DNA of 64,000 nt from Sclerotiophoma versabilis (lineage: Eukaryota > Ascomycota > Dothideomycetes > Pleosporales > Didymellaceae), in contig JAAROD010000026.1 of the NCBI GenBank assembly GCA_012274445.1, positions 310,001 through 374,000 of the forward strand, given 5' to 3'. The notes under the pieces were generated by a model. It was not told where the DNA came from. It saw only the letters and a program-made list of their open reading frames with translations, and searched no databases. Below are positions 59,170 to 64,000 of the stretch, piece after piece (position 1 is the stretch's first letter; every line of letters begins with the position of its first letter). A program made the position numbers and the translations under genes.

Positions 59170-60371
59170 CTATAGAGAATTCTAAATATATTAAATTATA
59201 AGCTCTCTAAGTAGTTCTTTCTTTACTTACTATAAGCTAAGTAAGTCTTATAGAACTACTTATAAGCTAGGTTATATATATAGTTATCTTATAGATCTAC
59301 TTATAAGCTAACTTATATAATTTAGTTCTAGGTTAAATATTACTAGCCTGCTATAGGTCTTAGTAGTAATATACTAAGTATTATATAATAATTAGCTATA
59401 GTTTAATAGAATTATAATAGAAACCTTTTAAATTATTATAGTAAAAGATTAATAGTAATATATATTACCTAAAACTATATAGTATTAGTATATAATAAAT
59501 AACTTTAATTAAAACTAACTTACTTTATATAAGAAGTTTACTATAGATATATTAGTTTTAATTTTTTAAATATATTACTACTATAATATCTTCTCTTATT
59601 CTAGTACTAGTAAAGCTACTACCTTTAAGTAAAAGAAAATATCTTATACTATAATATTTATTATATAAGCTAGGCAGAGTATTATATTTTTACTAGAGCT
59701 TAAAATATAGGCCTATTTTTAAAGTACTTTCTTAAGGTACTATAATAAAGTACAATTATTACTAGTATTATTATATATAATTACTAGTTAAAGTAGAATA
59801 AAATCTAGTAGTACTTCTCTTAGCTACTAGTTACTATTAATATAGTATCTCTTTATAGCTAGAAAGCTAAGATAATTAGTAGCTATCTAGCTATCTAGTA
59901 TAATAGATACTTAAGTATTATTCCTAAGGTTACTAAGAAGTACTACCTTAGCTATATTAAACTAGTACTAGAAAGGCTAGCTAAATTTATACTAGCTAAT
60001 TAATATAGTATTTAGTCTTAGAAACTAGATAAAGTATTAGAAGAAAGGCTACTTAACTATCTAGAAGGACTAGTTATTATTAATAACTAGCTAAACTAGT
60101 TCTTTTTTAAAAGTAGTATTATAAACCTTAAGAGGCAGTATAGTAGAAGATAAAAGAAGAAAGAATTAATAATACTTAGAAATAACCTAATAGTTATTAA
60201 AAAGGTTAATAATATAGAAACTAATAATATACTACTTTACCTATTCTAATCTCTTAGTAGAATACTATAATAGAATATATTATATATATTCTAAGAGATT
60301 CTATAATATTCTATAATATACTAGGTTAGAATAATACTAGTATATTAGAACCTATATATAATATTTATTAG
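59170..60371. other. Unidentified RIP-mutated sequence
   Basis: About 1.2 kb between two Gypsy-type LTRs. Very AT-rich, with short inverted repeats such as TAGAATATATTATATATATT near 60,270. I could not read any transposon protein here. Confidence 0.5.
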
Positions 60372-60611
60372 TATATAATAAGTAGAAATATAACTCTTAT
60401 AGTTTATATTTAACTTAGTTAATTAAGTTTATATTAAGAATTTTAACCTAACTCTTTAGCTAAATAGTCTACTCTATACTACCTATTATTACCTTTTATT
60501 ATTAGAGTATTTTACTAGGTAACAACTTAACCTTATTTACTAAATACTGTTTATACCTAAGAACTAATAGAACTAGTACTTATAGTCTTTAACTAAACTA
60601 TAACTTTAATA
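60372..60611 (+). repeat. Gypsy LTR, inverted copy
   Basis: About 240 bp, the reverse complement of the LTRs at 45,019 and 58,921. No Gypsy coding region is recognisable next to it in matching orientation, so it is a solo LTR or a rearranged end. Confidence 0.75.
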
Positions 60612-60620
60612 ATAAGCTTT

Positions 60621-60912
60621 TATTATATAAGTAAGCTACTAGCTTACTACTAGGCTAGGTAAGGCGTAAGTATATTAGAGCTAGGTATTACCTAAAGTAT
60701 AAGTATATGTGCTTAAGCTTATAGCTAACTCTAAAGAAGCTTAGTAACTAAGCTAAATATAGTTAAGTAGACTTACTACTACCTATAAGCTTAATTCTAG
60801 AATTATATAACTAATAATATTTTCTTTATATATAAATAGTTATTATATCTAGATAGATAGGCACTAATTAATTATTTAATTACCTAAGTATTATACTATA
60901 AGCTTATTAATA
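60621..60912 (+). repeat. Copia LTR, inverted copy
   Basis: 292 bp, the reverse complement of the LTRs at 49,715 and 56,873. It sits nine bases right of the inverted Gypsy LTR and abuts copy B of the large duplication. No matching 5-bp target copy is evident (GCTTT left, GCTAG right). Confidence 0.88.
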
Positions 60913-63900
60913 GCTAGGTATTACTAAGAGTGATTATTATTCTTAGGTTAATTAGAGCTGCTTATATATTACCTAGAAACTTAACTTATAGTATTCTAGC
61001 TACTAGTTAGGGACCTTCTAAGGCCTAGATTAAGTAGTAAGTTTTTAAGTACTAGCTAAGTTACTTAATTTCCTTCTTAAGGTCTTTAAACTTCTTATAA
61101 TTAAGCTTCTAGAGTATTTACTAATAAGCTTAGTCTTCTAGTCTATATAGAGGTAAAGATAAGCCTATTACTATAGTCTTAAGTACTTAGTACTATATTA
61201 GTTTCTATAAGTAGGTATAACTCTTAGTCTTATAGAGGCAACTATAGCCTATTTATTTTAAACTTAAGCTATTAGGCTTTTCTATAAAAGCTTCTTAAGT
61301 ATCTAATTAATTACTAAAGGTTATAAATACCTCTAGGTTATCTTTACCTAACCTAATTATATATTTATATATTAAGCTACTAAAGACTCTACTTACTTAG
61401 TCTAAATTAAGTATTTTAAGCTCTAGAATAGTATTCTAGATAATCCTTTAGTATATAGTATAAGCCTATTCTAGAGTAATTCTATACTTTAATGCATTAA
61501 GGAAATCTTAAATAGTAAGCTCTCTATTAACTTCTATAAGCTTATAAGACTTAGCTCTTATATATAGGTATAACTACTTCTAGTACTAGTCTTATAGAGT
61601 AGCTTATTCTTACCTAGCTACTCTAAGGTAGGCTCTATACTCTACTTTAACTTAGTTCTTAGTACTTAGTATAGTAGGAGTAAGCTTCTAGTATAGTACT
61701 TATATAAGTAATTATAGTATAGTCTTATTATTAGTAATAAGCTATACTATTACTAGTAAGATAATAAATAGAGCTACTATAGTATTAACCTAGTTCTATA
61801 GTTTCTAAAGATACTCTGCCTTAGCAGCCTACTTACTTATTTATATTTTATATTTTATAAGCTTATAGTTATATACCTTAGAGCTTAATTACGCTTTAGT
61901 AGGTTAGGTAGACTAGCTATAGGTAGCTTATACATGCAGATAGTTATTATAGGTTAAGCTAGTTAATAAATACCTAGCAGCTTCTAGCTCTATAATTAAG
62001 CTAATAGTAGGCAGCTTAGAGGCTCCTTTATATATACCTAGCGCATTAGAGGTATCTAGGTTAATAAGATCCTATATATTATATAGCTTAGCGTGCTAGG
62101 TAAGCTAAATATACTAATTAGGCTAGTTATTTCTAGAGCACAGCTAGTAGGCACTAGCTAGTATAGCTAATAAAGCTTATAAGCTGTAGTTAACTAGCTT
62201 ACCTATTATTTAGTTTAGTAGTAGAGTAAAAGAGAGTTTTAATTAGAGTAGTTAAGTACTATCTAAAAGGCTTAATTAGCTAAGTGCGCAGAGAGATCTA
62301 CTACTCTTTAGAAGCTAGGCTTATAACTGTTAATAAGCTTATAGTATAATACTTAGGTAATTAAATAATTAATTAGTGCCTATCTATCTAGACGTAATAA
62401 CTGTTTATATACAAAGGAAATATTATTAGTTATATAACTCTAGAATTAAGCTTATAGGCAGTAGCAGGTCTGCTTAACTATAGTTAGCTTAACTACTAAG
62501 CTTCTTAAGAGTTAGCTATAAGCTTAAGCACATAGGCTTATACTTTAGGTAATACCTAGCTCTAATATAATAACGCCTTACTTAGCCTAATAGTAAGCTA
62601 GTAGCTTACTTATGCAATAAGGTGTTATATATATATACTATTTATAATAGCTTTCTATAATTTAACTTTTAGTAGTCTAAGGTATACTCTAGTTATAGGT
62701 TTAAAAGTAATACTAGCTTTCTATTCAAGTTAGGCTTATTTCTACTTTAGTTATTATTTACTTATTACTTAAGCTCCTATTATATAATGTAGTTACTAGT
62801 ACTAAGTTTATTAAAATTATATTTCTACTAATTCTATTAGGATTTACTTAGGTTATTAACTTATTATTATTCTATATAAGTTTAAAGTACTATCTATTAT
62901 AGTTTCTTTTTAATACTTTAAGTAATCTAATTATAGTTCTCTTAAAAGAAAGTATTATTATCTTAAAATTCCTAACACACTATTTATATATTTATATACT
63001 TATTAAATTTACGTATATCTATATTATACTAACTTTCTTTAGTATTAGAGGTATAGATAATACCTCTATCTAATTATTACTTAGTAGTATTATATAGTTA
63101 TTACAATATTATAGGTTATTTATATCTATATATCTTTAATTTCTATTTCTATACTTATTCTATCTATACTAATAGTTATTCTATTAGGTTCTATAAGTGC
63201 TTCTACTATTTATTTAACTCTTAGTATAGTATAGGTGCTTAGCTTTAAATACCTCTTATATTCTTATTAAATAGTATAATATAGTTATTATTAGATTTAG
63301 TTTTAGAGTCTTCTATAAGACATTCTATACTATTAGTAAGAACCTTCTATTTATTACTAGTATCTATATTCTTATAAGCAAGTATATTAAGTTATTAAAC
63401 TATCTTATTCTTTAATTAATAATTCTTAGTATAGTAGCCTTACTTACTATATTTATAATAAGTTACTCTAGACTTATTCTTTCTATTACTACTCTTGTTT
63501 TTCTAATTCTATTATAGTTCTAGTCTCTTATTAATATAAAATAGGTCTATAGCCTCTAGTCTATAGTAGCTACTACTAGTACTATTATATACATAGTACC
63601 TAGTATTAGACTATTAGTAGTTATTTTCTTAGTTTTCTTAATTAAGGTTATTATACTATAGATTATATAGTAGTAGGTATTATTCTATAGGTATAATATA
63701 TATTTATAGATTATTTTTAAGTTCCTACTAAAGCTTATAAAGCTTAATATTAATTCTAATAGCCTTATTAACTAGGTTATTAAAGTTATTAGTACTTATA
63801 GTAGTATATATAAGTACTTTCTTAGCCTTAGGCTTTAGTTCTTAATAGAATATAGTTATTAGTACTATATTATTCTAGCTAGTAAATACAGCTAGCTGCT

Positions 63901-64000
63901 AGAAGTTAGTAGTATAGTTAGTAGTAGACTATTTCTAGTTAATACGTTAAATATTATAGTATATAATTACTAGTTTATTTAAGACTCTAAATATAGGTTA
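60911..64000. repeat. Large direct duplication, copy B, open at window end
   Basis: Second copy of 55,456-58,545, including a Copia LTR at 62,328-62,619 with the AGGTG target copy at 62,620 and the Gypsy gag zinc-knuckle region near 63,430-63,480. Because the flanking Gypsy sequence is shared, this copy arose by duplicating the nested structure, not by a new insertion. It still matches at position 64,000. Confidence 0.92.

Larger units (their letters stand above)
43271..64000. other. AT-rich RIP-mutated transposon block
   Basis: Composition changes sharply here, fully so from about 43,480. CA and TG dinucleotides are rare, TA is very common, CG survives, and TAA/TAG crowd all six frames. That pattern is what RIP (CpA to TpA) leaves. 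Decayed transposon proteins are still readable. No intact host gene is present. The block continues past the window end. Confidence 0.93.

Noticed and set aside
43480..64000. CRISPR-like or phage-like array from the many short AT repeats
   Set aside because: Repeats are transposon LTRs and RIP-biased sequence in a fungal genome; no regular spacing of repeat and spacer.

Overview
The window is nuclear DNA of a filamentous ascomycete. Genes have short introns (mostly 47-66 bp) with GT/AG ends and CTAAC-like branch sites, and the products are fungus-specific (PalH, Chs7, a Zn2Cys6 regulator, UreD, Mgm1). Gene content plus a long AT-rich block mutated by repeat-induced point mutation (RIP) fits Pezizomycotina, probably a dothideomycete such as a pleosporalean. 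That placement is inference, not shown directly.

Positions 1-43,200 are a gene-dense, roughly 50% GC region with mainly housekeeping genes. In order: sorting nexin MVP1 (-), pH sensor PalH/RIM21 (-), a 3.5 kb gene-free stretch, a DUF6601-like membrane protein (+), cohesin subunit SCC3 (+), an intron-containing tRNA-Ala(UGC) (-), a CCDC137-like basic protein (-), an AIM6/PLC-like phosphodiesterase (+), cullin-4 (-), mitochondrial dynamin MGM1 (-), urease accessory UreD (-) divergent from the TFIIIC B-box-binding subunit TFC3 (+), dihydroxyacetone kinase (-), chitin synthase export chaperone CHS7 (-) and a Zn2Cys6 transcription factor (+). I rebuilt each multi-exon gene by joining reading frames at splice sites that keep frame and protein-family continuity.

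Positions about 43,270-64,000 are a RIP-mutated transposon block: very rich in TA, poor in CA and TG, with TAA/TAG in every frame. Decayed proteins are still readable. A Fot1/pogo-type DDE transposase (+) is followed by a Ty3/Gypsy element on the minus strand (LTRs at 45,019 and 58,921). That element is interrupted by a complete Ty1/Copia element (49,715-57,164) with 292-bp LTRs and a 5-bp target duplication. Part of this nested structure (55,456-58,545) is repeated at 60,911-64,000 and runs off the window. An inverted Gypsy LTR and an inverted Copia LTR sit at its left junction.

The most interesting observations are a B-box-like TFIIIC site 54 bp upstream of the start codon of the gene for the B-box-binding TFIIIC subunit; a Copia primer-binding site that looks complementary to the anticodon arm of initiator tRNA-Met; a decayed ORF antisense to the Gypsy element; and the mosaic divergence of the large duplication. 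I found no new defence or biosynthetic system.
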